From positions 248,001-312,000 of the forward strand of contig NZ_BMEO01000001.1 of NCBI RefSeq assembly GCF_014636635.1: 64,000 nucleotides of DNA, given 5' to 3'. This document shows positions 46,097 through 55,541 of the stretch, one piece after another. The position numbers and the translations under genes are program-made. Each line of letters starts with the position of its first letter. Within the stretch, counting starts at the first letter, position 1. The DNA comes from Marinicella pacifica. Its GTDB lineage: Bacteria > Pseudomonadota > Gammaproteobacteria > Xanthomonadales > Marinicellaceae. A model generated the notes under the pieces. That model made no database searches. It was not told the DNA's origin and was given only the letters and a program-made list of their open reading frames with translations.

Positions 46097-47232
46097 GGTG
46101 ATTTCTCCGTACATATTTCTTTATATATTGGACTCAGTGCCGCAGCGGTTTGCTCGATGCTTAATGCAAATTTAACCGGCTGTTGCATGATATTTTGATA
46201 ATTATGCCGAATCAACTGCAATTTTTCGACCAAATCATTCACTTCCTGGTAATTAAAGGTGAAACCTCTTTCATAGTGTTCGGCCAGCCAACGCATTCCT
46301 GAACCGGGTGTGTCTGCCGCCAGAATGATTTTATGGCGCGCCATGGCCTCCAATAACACCATGCCGTAAGACTCAGCACGGTCATTAGAAGCCAAACACA
46401 GCACATGGCAGCCACCCAACAGCCGCTCCTTTTCGGTTTCGGAAACTGGTCCGGTTAAATGGATTTGGTCAGTTAATTTCAGCTTGTGAATAAGTCGCTG
46501 CAAATCCTGGTGCAAGTCTCCGCCACCTGCAATGGTTAAGTGCATATCCGGTAACTGTTGCATGGCATGGATTAACATGCGGTGGTTTTTGTAAAAACTT
46601 AAACGCCCAAGAGTTAATATCTGCATGGGTTTTTTATTCAGGGTCAGTGGCTTTGGCAGCAGGATGTGTTGGGTGTTCAGACCCAAAGGCACAACCATGA
46701 CATGTGGCCGGAATTGTTGTAATCGGTGCGATTTTTTTATGTATTCCGGGGTGCTGATCAGTATTTTTCGGCTGTTTTTGAGTAACGCTGTTTCAAAGGG
46801 CTTTATACACCCATATATAAAACGCAGCCACCTTGATGCGCGCTCGGTTACCATGTCCGAATGCCAGCGCAGCACCCAGGGTACTTTTTTGGCCGATCGG
46901 TTGATCAATAACATAAATAAACCGGGATTGGGCACATGCAGATGAATAACATCAACCGATTGCTGCCGTATCAGTCGCTTCACTTGTCTGTTCAAACCCA
47001 GCATCAATGGGGTAAATAAAACCGGGCGCAGACAGGCTTGCCGGATCAGTGTCAAACCCGGCATGGGCTGTTCTGTAACGGTGTTTGATTTAATACCGTG
47101 CCAATGGTGGTTATGCACCAGAACCGCGACCTGATGGCCTTGTTTAACCTGGGCTTCAGCCAAATCACGCAAATAGGTTTCCATGCCGCCATGGTATGGC
47201 GGATAAAATTTGCCGATATGCAAAATGTTCAT
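46093..47232 (-). CDS. GT4 family glycosyltransferase
   Basis: A 379-aa retaining GT-B transferase starting at ATG 47232 (MNILHIGKFYPPYHGGMETY). An upstream in-frame start (47298) would overlap the DUF2304 gene and is rejected. The donor-binding domain has LTLGRLSFYKNHRMLIHAM and the EX7E-type region NDRAESYGMVLLEAMARHK. It likely adds a sugar to an envelope polysaccharide or glycolipid. It lies 7 bp after the DUF2304 gene. Confidence 0.88.
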   Translation of the reverse strand: MNILHIGKFYPPYHGGMETYLRDLAEAQVKQGHQVAVLVHNHHWHGIKSNTVTEQPMPGLTLIRQACLRPVLFTPLMLGLNRQVKRLIRQQSVDVIHLHVPNPGLFMLLINRSAKKVPWVLRWHSDMVTERASRWLRFIYGCIKPFETALLKNSRKILISTPEYIKKSHRLQQFRPHVMVVPLGLNTQHILLPKPLTLNKKPMQILTLGRLSFYKNHRMLIHAMQQLPDMHLTIAGGGDLHQDLQRLIHKLKLTDQIHLTGPVSETEKERLLGGCHVLCLASNDRAESYGMVLLEAMARHKIILAADTPGSGMRWLAEHYERGFTFNYQEVNDLVEKLQLIRHNYQNIMQQPVKFALSIEQTAAALSPIYKEICTEKSP

Positions 47233-47239
47233 GCCTGAA

Positions 47240-47605
47240 TCAGTCGGCTTTACCGCCGGGTGACTTGTCCTTTTCTGACGCTTCCAAGCCTGCTTCAAGC
47301 ATCGCCAGACGTTGTGTCAGTCGCCTGATTTTTTGTTCCTTACGGGAAAGCGCCAGATCCATGGTCAACATGCGTATAAGGATAAAACTGATGGCCAGAA
47401 CCAGTAATAAGGTGGGTGGGTAGGTGATACCGACGTGCAAAGCCACCCAGTCAATGATTTTCGGAAACGAAGATAATACGATGGCAATAACAGCCACCAT
47501 CAGCCACCAGGTGGCATAAGGACCGTGTAATTTGCCTTTACGCACCAAATAAAGGATGCTGATCGACAGCAGTGCGCCGATGATAAAAATGGTGAGGGTG
47601 GTCAT
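47240..47605 (-). CDS. DUF2304 small membrane protein
   Basis: A 121-aa protein from ATG 47605 (MTTLTIFIIGALLSISILYL). It has three hydrophobic helices (about 2-20, 30-50 and 60-82) and a charged coiled-coil tail (SRKEQKIRRLTQRLAMLEAG). DUF2304 proteins typically accompany GT2 polyprenyl-phosphate glycosyltransferases, and here the GT2 gene is directly upstream and overlapping. It probably assists or anchors that enzyme. Confidence 0.85.
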   Translation of the reverse strand: MTTLTIFIIGALLSISILYLVRKGKLHGPYATWWLMVAVIAIVLSSFPKIIDWVALHVGITYPPTLLLVLAISFILIRMLTMDLALSRKEQKIRRLTQRLAMLEAGLEASEKDKSPGGKAD

Positions 47606-48282
47606 TGTGATTTTTTGGCTCCAATATTGGCAATGCACAAAGTGGTGGTCTGCAACATATACTTAAAAACCACCACCCATGAACTGAAAACCCGTGATTT
47701 GCCGTCCTGTCGAAGGGCCATTTTAACAGGGATTTCCTTGATTTTTAAGTCTGAACGCAACAATAACAACAACACACCCACATCCTGATAATCCAGCAAG
47801 CTCGCTGTTTTATCTGCCAGCACTTTGATGGCTTGTTGGTTATAAACCCGAAATCCCGAGGTAAGGTCTTCAATCCGAATGCGTGAAATTAATTTAAAAA
47901 AACGCCAAGCTATTTTCTTTAAGCGACTGACCCGATGCGGACAGGTACCTATAATCACATCACCATGCTGATCTGAGATAGCCCGCAGTATTCGGCTTAT
48001 TTCTTCAGGCAGATGCTGGCCGTCAGCGTCCATGGTCAGCACATAGTCATAGCCATGTCGTTTGGCATAGCGAATACCGGTTTGGGTGGCACCCCAGGCC
48101 CCCAGTTGAATTGACAAACGCAAACAGGCCAAACCATAATTTCTGACAACCTGAAACGTATCATCCGTACTGAAATCATCCACCACCAGAATATCAGCGG
48201 TCACTGCTTGTCGCAGTTTAGGCAGTAACTGCGCTAAATTACCGGCTTCATTAAACGCCGGAATCACAATCAAGGTCTTCAT
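47602..48282 (-). CDS. GT2 family glycosyltransferase (polyprenyl-phosphate sugar transferase type)
   Basis: A 226-aa enzyme from ATG 48282 (MKTLIVIPAFNEAGNLAQLL). GT-A motifs are ILVVDDFSTDDT, YVLTMDADGQHLPEEI and LTSGFRVYN, close to dolichyl/undecaprenyl-phosphate mannose synthases. There are no C-terminal membrane helices, so membrane association may come from the overlapping DUF2304 partner. The lipid-linked sugar could feed the GT39-like protein encoded at 42.9-44.4 kb (inference). Confidence 0.88.
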   Translation of the reverse strand: MKTLIVIPAFNEAGNLAQLLPKLRQAVTADILVVDDFSTDDTFQVVRNYGLACLRLSIQLGAWGATQTGIRYAKRHGYDYVLTMDADGQHLPEEISRILRAISDQHGDVIIGTCPHRVSRLKKIAWRFFKLISRIRIEDLTSGFRVYNQQAIKVLADKTASLLDYQDVGVLLLLLRSDLKIKEIPVKMALRQDGKSRVFSSWVVVFKYMLQTTTLCIANIGAKKSQ

Positions 48283-48367
48283 TGCGGCCGGCTTGCGGTA
48301 CAATACCGTTGTTTAAGCAATGGTTTGGCTGACTGGTTTTTTTGGTGCATATTATTCCTCAATTCAT

Positions 48368-49447
48368 ATGACAGACGACATTTTAACCGTTCATGACTTG
48401 TTTTACATCAAAGGTGGTGGAGAACGGTTGGTGATGACCTTGTGTGAACATCTTCCGAGCGATCTATTGACCGCCGAAACAGGTGAAAATAGCTTTGATA
48501 TCAATCAGTTAAAATCAAAGGTCTATAACTTGAATGCCCTGGGCAGAATACCGGGGATTAAAACCTGGCAGCTGGCAAAAGCCTTTAAAAAACCTTTACC
48601 CGTTCAAAGACACTATCTGAACATCATTTACAGTGGTGTCGCCGCACCTTTGGCTCAGTGTCACTTTAATCAAGCCAACAATGTATTTTATTGCCACACG
48701 CCGCCACGTTTTGTCTATGACAAAAAGAATCATTACCTAAAAAGCCTGCCTGTTTGGCAAAGACCCGCTTTAAAAGCATTGATTCGCTGGTTCAGACCGC
48801 AGTACGAGGCCGCCGTTAACAATATGGAAGTGATCATCGCCAATTCCCGGCACATTCAACAACGGATTAAGCAACACCTCGATAAAGAAGCTCAAGTGGT
48901 GTATCCACCTTGTGATACCGATTATTTTAACTGGCAATCGCAAGGTAACTATTATTTGTCTTTGGGTCGCCACGACCCGCTCAAACGTATCGATGTGATA
49001 ATCGAAGCTTTTAAAGCCTTGCCGGATAAACAACTGGTGGTGGCTTCCGGTGGCAGCCAAAGCAATCAACTGAAAAAGTTAGCGGCCGGACATAACAATA
49101 TTCGTTTTACCGGCTGGTTAGATGAACCCCAATTACTGGATTTACTGGGCAATTGTCTGGCCACAATTTATATTCCTGAAGATGAAGATTTTGGCATGAC
49201 TCCGGTGGAATCCATGGCTGCCGGTAAACCCGTTATTGCCAGCTGTCAAGGCGGCATCAAAGAAACTGTTATTGACCAAGAGACCGGTTTATTGATCAGT
49301 GGCTCAAACCTTAAAGAAAAACTCATTCAGTCTGTCCAATCCCTCACACCCAACAAAGCCGCCGCCATGCGAATGGCCTGTGAAGCCCGAGCTGAAGTTT
49401 TTAATCGGCAACGGTTTATCGAAGGCATCAAACAATTTTTAAAATAA
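48368..49447 (+). CDS. GT4 family glycosyltransferase
   Basis: A 359-aa GT-B enzyme from ATG 48368 (MTDDILTVHDLFYIKGGGER). The N-terminal domain shows GGGERLV and VFYCHTPPRFVYD. The C-terminal donor domain has YLSLGRHDPLKRIDVIIEAF and EDEDFGMTPVESMAAGKPV. An upstream TTG/GTG-type extension to 48320 runs toward the GT2 start and looks unreal. It is divergent from the GT2-DUF2304-GT4 run and probably belongs to the same polysaccharide pathway. Confidence 0.88.
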   Translation: MTDDILTVHDLFYIKGGGERLVMTLCEHLPSDLLTAETGENSFDINQLKSKVYNLNALGRIPGIKTWQLAKAFKKPLPVQRHYLNIIYSGVAAPLAQCHFNQANNVFYCHTPPRFVYDKKNHYLKSLPVWQRPALKALIRWFRPQYEAAVNNMEVIIANSRHIQQRIKQHLDKEAQVVYPPCDTDYFNWQSQGNYYLSLGRHDPLKRIDVIIEAFKALPDKQLVVASGGSQSNQLKKLAAGHNNIRFTGWLDEPQLLDLLGNCLATIYIPEDEDFGMTPVESMAAGKPVIASCQGGIKETVIDQETGLLISGSNLKEKLIQSVQSLTPNKAAAMRMACEARAEVFNRQRFIEGIKQFLK

Positions 49448-49514
49448 TTGCGACCTTTTATTCACTTGAGTCGTCTTATTAACTAACCGGATTAAATTCA
49501 ATGACAGAGACGAA

Positions 49515-50075
49515 GTGAGCCCTTTTAAACACAACATTAATACACAAACCCACCAAGGGCTGCTCAGGCGGCAACAAAAAGCCTGTCGTCAAGTGTATGA
49601 TCAGTTTGCCACACCGGTTTATAACCTCGCCTACCGGCTGTTACAAAACCCGGAAGATGCCCAGGACATCAGCCAACAAAGTTTTATCACCGCTTTCAAC
49701 AAAGTTGAACAATGGTCTGAACAGGTGGCTTTTGGTTTCTGGCTCAGACGAATCGTGATTAACCAAGCGCTGGATTTATTGAAGAAACAGACGCCTGAAA
49801 TGTATGCCAGTGACACCGCACAGGCACCGGATGACTTAGCCGATCCTCAAAGTCTGACCTATGACCACCGCCACGACGCCAACCATTACTTACAACATCT
49901 ATCACCGATGATGCGCAGTGTTCTGTGGCTGTATGAAGTCGAGGGATTGACCCATCGGGAAATCGGTGACTTATTTAATCGCAGCGAGAGTTTTTCAAAA
50001 TCCCGTCTGGCACGGGCAAAACAACAGCTGAATCGGATTATGAACAAACAAACCCCACAGGTGAAACAGCTATGA
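49515..50075 (+). CDS. ECF-type RNA polymerase sigma factor
   Basis: A 186-aa sigma-70 family protein. Region 2 is FATPVYNLAYRLLQNPEDAQ and DISQQSFITAFNKV; region 4 is the HTH VEGLTHREIGDLFNRSESFSK. Start is GTG at 49515; an ATG at 49501 is out of frame and soon stops. It overlaps the following gene by 4 bp, which has the layout of an anti-sigma factor, so the signal is probably envelope-related. Confidence 0.9.
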   Translation: MSPFKHNINTQTHQGLLRRQQKACRQVYDQFATPVYNLAYRLLQNPEDAQDISQQSFITAFNKVEQWSEQVAFGFWLRRIVINQALDLLKKQTPEMYASDTAQAPDDLADPQSLTYDHRHDANHYLQHLSPMMRSVLWLYEVEGLTHREIGDLFNRSESFSKSRLARAKQQLNRIMNKQTPQVKQL

Positions 50076-50542
50076 ACACCCCTTTTAATTTCAGCCAATG
50101 GCTTAAACAACAAGAACCGGTGACACCGCCTACCGATGATTTTGCGTTCATTTATCAACAAATCAAAGCACCTAAAGCCGGTCATAAACACATCATTCCA
50201 TGGGCACTGGCAGCCACTTTTACCCTGTTAATCATCAGCCTTATGATGTTTAAACCGACTCTGAATTCAACTGATATACCCGCCAGCAATAGTCAGTTGG
50301 CTCAGCTGAAACAACACATTCATGCGCTTGAACAAAATCTGCAATCTGACGCCACAGCGCCGGTGAGTCAACCCGGTTCAGCGCAATTGGAAAACCAGGT
50401 TCAGCTGGAACAGTGGCTGGCAATTATCAATGCCAAACTGGAACAGAAGCATAATCCACACCAGCAACAACAGTTAATGCAAGCCAAACGTTCGGTTTTA
50501 CAGCGCTTGGCCCCGATAAACCAATCAATTGAACTTATTTAA
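50072..50542 (+). CDS. Putative anti-sigma factor (single-pass membrane protein)
   Basis: A 156-aa protein with a cytoplasmic N-terminus of about 45 residues, one helix (HIIPWALAATFTLLIISLMMF) and a periplasmic Gln-rich coiled-coil part. No zinc anti-sigma His-Cys motif is present. The call rests on size, topology and overlap with the ECF sigma gene. Confidence 0.65.
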   Translation: MNTPFNFSQWLKQQEPVTPPTDDFAFIYQQIKAPKAGHKHIIPWALAATFTLLIISLMMFKPTLNSTDIPASNSQLAQLKQHIHALEQNLQSDATAPVSQPGSAQLENQVQLEQWLAIINAKLEQKHNPHQQQQLMQAKRSVLQRLAPINQSIELI

Positions 50543-50557
50543 CCACAGGAGCTTACC

Positions 50558-51721
50558 ATGAAAAATTTGATTATTTCAGCCTTATTACTTGCCACGGCAA
50601 CAGCCTGGTCACAGCAGAACCAGCAACTTGATATCAACACTGAAATTGAAGACGGTCAGGGCCGTGTCATTATCATTCAAGATAAAGACGGCAAACCGAA
50701 TAAAATTGAAGAATCCTTTGAAGTCAATGACGACACCAATGTGGATCAGGTGATTGCCGATATCTTGGAGAAACACAACATTGAAGCCCCCATCCCGCCA
50801 ACAGCACCGGCGCCACCGCATCATACCTGGGTCAAACATCTTGAAGATGTTGATGTTGAAATTATTGATGACACGGCCATTATTACCATTCAACAAGATA
50901 ACAACGGTTCAGTCCGGGTTATTGAGGAAAAATTACATTTGGATGATGATGAGGATCTTGACCCAATGATTGATCAGATCATGAAAAAACACGGAATAGA
51001 ATTTGATTCTGACGCCAAACGTCAAGTGATTCAAATTGACCGAAATTATTTTAATAACATCGAAATTGAAGGCGCTTACTATGGATTTATGGCCTCTGCA
51101 GAAGAAGCCGGTTGGCAGGTTTTAACCGTCATTCCAGACAGCGGTGCTGACCAGGCCGGTTTGATGGAAGGCGACTTAATCATTGCCGTGGACGGACAAA
51201 AAACCGGCGCCGGTGGTATTGAACTAAAAAACCTGACCAAACAAGCCAAAGCGGGCGAACAATCTAAATTTAAAATCATTCGTGAGGGCAAAACAAAAAC
51301 ATTAAAAATTATTCCCCAAAAACGCACATTAAGTGATGCTGTACTGCCCCCGATTCCACCCATTCCACCCACTGTCGGTGGTTTATATGAAATCATCACC
51401 ATGGATGGTGATGGCATCATGTCACCCCACATTATCATGCGCCATAAAAAACTTCAAAGTTGGCTGGGTGAACAACATCAATTCATTGCCGTTAATCCGG
51501 GACTGGAAACGTATTTTGGAACAGATAAGGGCGTTTTAATCGTCCATGTCGATGCCAACAACAAACTGGCACTGGCGGAAGGTGATGTGATTTTGTCCAT
51601 TAACGGCGAACAAGTGACCACGCCTAAGCAAGCGGTCAAAGCTTTGTCAGCTTTAAAATTAAGCGATGGATTTAACATCGAAGTGATGCGTAAAAAAGAA
51701 AAAATATCTATCGCATCCTAA
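50558..51721 (+). CDS. Exported protein with two PDZ domains and an internal acidic duplication
   Basis: A 387-aa protein with a signal peptide (cleavage near residue 18). Two homologous acidic segments (about 24-77 and 104-152) share a pattern of I-I-Q-x-D-x-x-G, then I-E-E, then D-D, then I-x-x-K-H-x-I-E. PDZ1 (about 175-260) has VIPDSGADQAGLMEGDLIIA, and PDZ2 (about 320-387) has LALAEGDVILSINGEQV. No protease domain is attached. It lies 15 bp after the anti-sigma gene. I infer that it is a target or periplasmic sensor of the sigma system. The stop is at 51719-51721. Confidence 0.8.
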   Translation: MKNLIISALLLATATAWSQQNQQLDINTEIEDGQGRVIIIQDKDGKPNKIEESFEVNDDTNVDQVIADILEKHNIEAPIPPTAPAPPHHTWVKHLEDVDVEIIDDTAIITIQQDNNGSVRVIEEKLHLDDDEDLDPMIDQIMKKHGIEFDSDAKRQVIQIDRNYFNNIEIEGAYYGFMASAEEAGWQVLTVIPDSGADQAGLMEGDLIIAVDGQKTGAGGIELKNLTKQAKAGEQSKFKIIREGKTKTLKIIPQKRTLSDAVLPPIPPIPPTVGGLYEIITMDGDGIMSPHIIMRHKKLQSWLGEQHQFIAVNPGLETYFGTDKGVLIVHVDANNKLALAEGDVILSINGEQVTTPKQAVKALSALKLSDGFNIEVMRKKEKISIAS

Positions 51722-52062
51722 ATCATCTTGCGATAGAATACCGCTTCTTTGGTGAGCGGCTCCGCTCACATCCCAAATCAGCGGGCGCGTAGCTCAGCGG
51801 GAGAGCACTTCGTTGACATCGAAGGGGTCACTGGTTCAATCCCAGTCGTGCCCACCACTGATTTCCCTCGTTCCCATGCTCCAGCGTGGGAATGCATACC
51901 GAAATTTCCTGCAACAAAATTAACAACAAACGAAAAATATTTTGCGCCTGATAAATACGCGCGACCACGCCGGAGCGTGTGAGCGAGAGAACACATAACA
52001 AAACTCTCATATCCGACGTCCTCGGACTTGATCCGAGGACGAAGCAATTTGTTTTGTCAAAG
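51722..52062. repeat. Palindromic repeats around tRNA-Val
   Basis: Besides the tRNA there are four hairpins. GTGAGCGG/CCGCTCAC is at 51752-51769, TTCCCATGC/GCGTGGGAA (one G-U) at 51871-51892, CACGC/GCGTG at 51966-51979 and a perfect 10-bp stem CGTCCTCGGA/TCCGAGGACG at 52017-52041. The CGTTCCCA...GCGTGGGAATGCA and TCCTCGGACTTGATCCGAGGA types are familiar intergenic repeats in many proteobacteria. No protein gene is seen. Confidence 0.6.
51783..51857 (+). tRNA. tRNA-Val (anticodon GAC)
   Basis: A complete 75-nt cloverleaf with encoded CCA. Acceptor is GGGCGCG/CGTGCCC (one G-U), D stem GCTC/GAGC, anticodon stem CTTCG/CGAAG with loop TTGACAT (anticodon GAC), and T stem ACTGG/CCAGT with loop TTCAATC. 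It reads valine codon GUC/GUU. Confidence 0.95.
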
Positions 52063-53232
52063 TCATCCAAGCACATCCGGCACATGCACCTGGCCTGACA
52101 TCAGGATTCGGGCGCTGCGGCTCATAATCACTTTATTGACTTGCCATAGACCATCTCGCCTGGACACTTCAGCGCCCACTTTGAGGGTTCCTGAAGGATG
52201 ACCAAAACGCACTTCTGTGCGATCACCGCCACCGGCCGCTAAATTCACCAAAGTGCCTGGTATGGCTGAAGCCGTGGCTATCGCCACAGCGGCGGTACCC
52301 ATCATGGCATGGTGCAATAAGCCCATGGATAAAGCCCGGACATTTAAATCGATATCATCATCACTAATGGACTTACCACTGGATGAGGTGTAACTCTTCG
52401 GCGGTGCCACAAAGGCGACTTTCGGTGTATGTTGACGGTCAGCGGCTTCTGCGATGTCTTGAATCAAGCCCATTTTCACCGCACCATGCGCACGAATGGT
52501 CTCAAACATCGTCAAAGCGTCCTGATCACCATTGATATCACCTTGTAATTCAGTGCCGTGGTAATCAATGGCCTCGGCATTCAGAAATATGGTTGGAATA
52601 CCGGCATTAATAAAAGTGGCCTCAAAGGTACCGACTCCGGGCACTTTTAAAGTATCCACCAGTTGACCCGTTGGAAATAGTTCTGCATCACCCACCGGAT
52701 TAACAAATTCAACCTTCACTTCGGCCGCCGGAAAAGTCACACCATCGAGCTCAAAATCACCGGTTTCCTGAACTTGTCCATTGGTCATCGGTATATGCGA
52801 CAGTATGGTTTGTTTGATATTGGCCTGCCAGATTCGTACAACCGCCACACCATCAACAGGCACTTTATCAACCAAACCGGATTTAATCGCAAAGGCCCCC
52901 ACCGCTGCGGTTAAATTCCCACAGTTGCCGCTCCAATCCACAAAAGCTTTATCAATAGCCACCTGGCCAAACAGATAATCCACATCGTGATCAGGCTGAC
53001 TGCTTTTCGATAAAATCACGGTTTTACTGGTACTGGAGGTGGCACCACCCATGCCATCGGTGTGCTTGCCATATGGATCGGGACTGCCAATCACCCGTAA
53101 TAACAGACGGTCACGGGCTTCACCGGGCACTTGCGCCGCTTGGGGTAAATCTGTGAGATTAAAAAAAACGCCTTTAGAGGTGCCACCGCGCATATAGGTG
53201 GCCGGGATTGTGATTTGGGGTTTGTGATTCAT
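52063..53232 (-). CDS. prpF: 2-methylaconitate cis-trans isomerase PrpF
   Basis: A 389-aa diaminopimelate-epimerase-fold enzyme that isomerises 2-methylaconitate made by AcnD in the methylcitrate (propionate) pathway. It begins ITIPATYMRGGTSKGVFFNL. DWSGNCGNLTAAVGAFAI carries the conserved Cys, and MMGTAAVAIATASAIPGTLV is near the C-terminus. Its normal neighbour acnD is found about 10 kb away at the right edge, on the same strand. prpB and prpC are not in the window. Confidence 0.94.
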   Translation of the reverse strand: MNHKPQITIPATYMRGGTSKGVFFNLTDLPQAAQVPGEARDRLLLRVIGSPDPYGKHTDGMGGATSSTSKTVILSKSSQPDHDVDYLFGQVAIDKAFVDWSGNCGNLTAAVGAFAIKSGLVDKVPVDGVAVVRIWQANIKQTILSHIPMTNGQVQETGDFELDGVTFPAAEVKVEFVNPVGDAELFPTGQLVDTLKVPGVGTFEATFINAGIPTIFLNAEAIDYHGTELQGDINGDQDALTMFETIRAHGAVKMGLIQDIAEAADRQHTPKVAFVAPPKSYTSSSGKSISDDDIDLNVRALSMGLLHHAMMGTAAVAIATASAIPGTLVNLAAGGGDRTEVRFGHPSGTLKVGAEVSRRDGLWQVNKVIMSRSARILMSGQVHVPDVLG

Positions 53233-53255
53233 GGGTATATATTATTTAAATAAAA

Positions 53256-55541
53256 TTAGTGAGAAACCAACGCCTTATATTTTTCCAATAACGCTTGATC
53301 TGCTTGTTGCCAGAAATCACCGGCTTTCAATTTGAGTTCTTGCATCAAACTCAAGGCTTTGATGTGATTGCCTTTGGTATGGGCTGCAATGGCCCGGTAT
53401 TTCTGGTACGGGTAAATAAAAGGCTTGAGCTTGGCTGTTTGTTGCACATTCTCAGCCAACTTATGGGTGTTATGGATCACATACAAATCATTAAGTTTGT
53501 TCATGACCCGCACCATCTGATCAAAACGCCCTGTCTTCTCAGCCGCTTTAAGCGCTGTTAGATAATGTTGTTCGGCTTTATCTGACTGCTGTAACAGCCT
53601 GGCCACATCGCCATGATAGATGTCAATTAATTCAATGTCAGCAGCTGATAACATGTCTAAATAATGCCGGCTTGCTTCAATATCCTGATTAAATAACGCC
53701 AGCATAAGCTCGGCTTCTGTGCGCACCGGGTTAACCGACTCATTGTCCTGTTCCCGGACAAGTTGCGACAATAAATTAAACGTGACTTCTGCCTGTACCG
53801 GGTTTTGTTGATACAGATTGATTTTTATTTGATGCAAATATGCATTGGCTGCCAGATTGTACAGTTCTTGTTCTGTTGACATGACAACAACCTGTTCCCA
53901 TTGCGATAAAGCTGATTTAAAACGACCGGTTTTTTGGTACAGCGTCGCCAGTTTTTCTTGATTACTAATGATGGCATGGGGATTATTGATGGTTGTGGCA
54001 TAGGACAGGCTCTCTTTAACCAAAAGTTCAGCCCGATTCAGTTCGTTGGTCTGTAATAGAAAACCGGCCAATCGGCTTTTGGCCTTCATTTCATAACGCT
54101 GATTGCCCGATGTTTGAAAAGCTTTAATCGCTGATTGTGATTTTTCAATGGCCAGCGGCAGGTTGTTCAGGTCGGCAGCCACTTTGGCATAAGTATTCAT
54201 GAGTCCGCCATATCCGGGGTGCTGATCAGACATGCCGGGTAATTCAAGCGCCAATAACAAGCGTTGCTCAGCCTGCAGGTGTTGTTGGTTGTTGCTGTAT
54301 AAAATCGCCTGGTTAACATAGATGGCCGCCATCGCATCAAAATTTCGGTTGGCTTTGGCATGCTGCAACGCCGAATCATAGGATGCGTTGGCGGCCTCAG
54401 GGTTGTCAAGCAGATTGTAGGTAATGCCTTTAGCCACGGACACCCGAAATACCATCCAGGAATCCTGGCTGTTAATGGCATTGAGTATGCTGATGGCTTT
54501 TTTCAGATTACCTTGTTTACGTAAGGCGATGGCCATTTCATACCAGGCCAGTTTGAAATCAGCATCCTGCTCTGTGGCTTGGGTAAAATGCATTAGAGCG
54601 GCTTCCGCATCCCCGTTGATTTGTAAAGCCAAACCCCTGAAATAGCTCAATAATGCCGTTTCATGTTCAGTAAAAACATGCGGGTCGATGGTTTGTTGCG
54701 CTGTTTCCAGGCCATCATACCGCGCCAGCCAGGCAGCTATTTGTGGGAATAATTCGGTTAATTTGTCAGATTTAAACCGGTTTTGAGCCATTTGACCATC
54801 ATTGTATGAAAGACTCACATCCGCATAGTAACTTTTTAAACGGTTGTCATTGGCCGGTTGCTGGTCAAGATCAATCCGGACACTCCATGGAACCTCATCG
54901 CGTGTCAACACATCCAGAATAATATGCGGTTTTTGCGTTTCACTGGTTTTGACCCGGTGGCTCTTTTGTAACATAAGATTGGGGTATAAATGCAATAAAT
55001 ACCCCAGGTAGGCACTGCCACCATGCAACAACCAGTCGTTTTTTGCTGACGACTTGAATGGTGATGCCGGGATGTTCTCAGGTGGTGCAATCCCTGCATC
55101 AATGTGAATGGTGGATTTATTAACTTGATAAATTAATACCCAAGTACCCAATGACAAAATGGCCATCAGCAATACGGCAACAAGCCAGGTTTTAGATTTA
55201 ATGGGTTTATTGACAACGGTCTGATCAGAATCAAGTGAACGAATGGTGGGTAAAAACCGAATACCCTGGCCATAAACCGCTTCAATGTAGTCACCTTCAC
55301 GGTATTCATTGAGACTTTTGCGGAGTTTTAAGATACATTGATCAATGGTGTTATTGGTGACCACGCGGCCTTTCCAGACATGCTCGATGAGTTCATCGCG
55401 CGAAATAAGCCTGTTGGGATTTTGCAGCAGATAAGCTAAAAGCTCATGATTTTTTCGGGTTAACTCAACCACTTCACCCTGGAATGTAAGGATTTTCTGA
55501 TTCAAATCGTATTTAAAATCAGAAAAACAGTCTATTTTCAT
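53256..55541 (-). CDS. Membrane-bound winged-helix (ToxR/CadC-type) regulator with TPR sensor
   Basis: A 761-aa one-component regulator. The cytoplasmic OmpR-type winged helix (about 1-97) has VELTRKNHELLAYLLQNPNR, SRDELIEHVW and AVYGQGIRFL. One membrane helix lies at about 118-140, so the rest is periplasmic. About 500 residues of TPR-like helical repeats follow (for example FKLAWYEMAIALRKQGNLKK). Its start is about 180 bp from the divergent CSLREA/beta-helix gene, so control of the secreted-protein genes next door is plausible but unproven. Confidence 0.85.
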   Translation of the reverse strand: MKIDCFSDFKYDLNQKILTFQGEVVELTRKNHELLAYLLQNPNRLISRDELIEHVWKGRVVTNNTIDQCILKLRKSLNEYREGDYIEAVYGQGIRFLPTIRSLDSDQTVVNKPIKSKTWLVAVLLMAILSLGTWVLIYQVNKSTIHIDAGIAPPENIPASPFKSSAKNDWLLHGGSAYLGYLLHLYPNLMLQKSHRVKTSETQKPHIILDVLTRDEVPWSVRIDLDQQPANDNRLKSYYADVSLSYNDGQMAQNRFKSDKLTELFPQIAAWLARYDGLETAQQTIDPHVFTEHETALLSYFRGLALQINGDAEAALMHFTQATEQDADFKLAWYEMAIALRKQGNLKKAISILNAINSQDSWMVFRVSVAKGITYNLLDNPEAANASYDSALQHAKANRNFDAMAAIYVNQAILYSNNQQHLQAEQRLLLALELPGMSDQHPGYGGLMNTYAKVAADLNNLPLAIEKSQSAIKAFQTSGNQRYEMKAKSRLAGFLLQTNELNRAELLVKESLSYATTINNPHAIISNQEKLATLYQKTGRFKSALSQWEQVVVMSTEQELYNLAANAYLHQIKINLYQQNPVQAEVTFNLLSQLVREQDNESVNPVRTEAELMLALFNQDIEASRHYLDMLSAADIELIDIYHGDVARLLQQSDKAEQHYLTALKAAEKTGRFDQMVRVMNKLNDLYVIHNTHKLAENVQQTAKLKPFIYPYQKYRAIAAHTKGNHIKALSLMQELKLKAGDFWQQADQALLEKYKALVSH

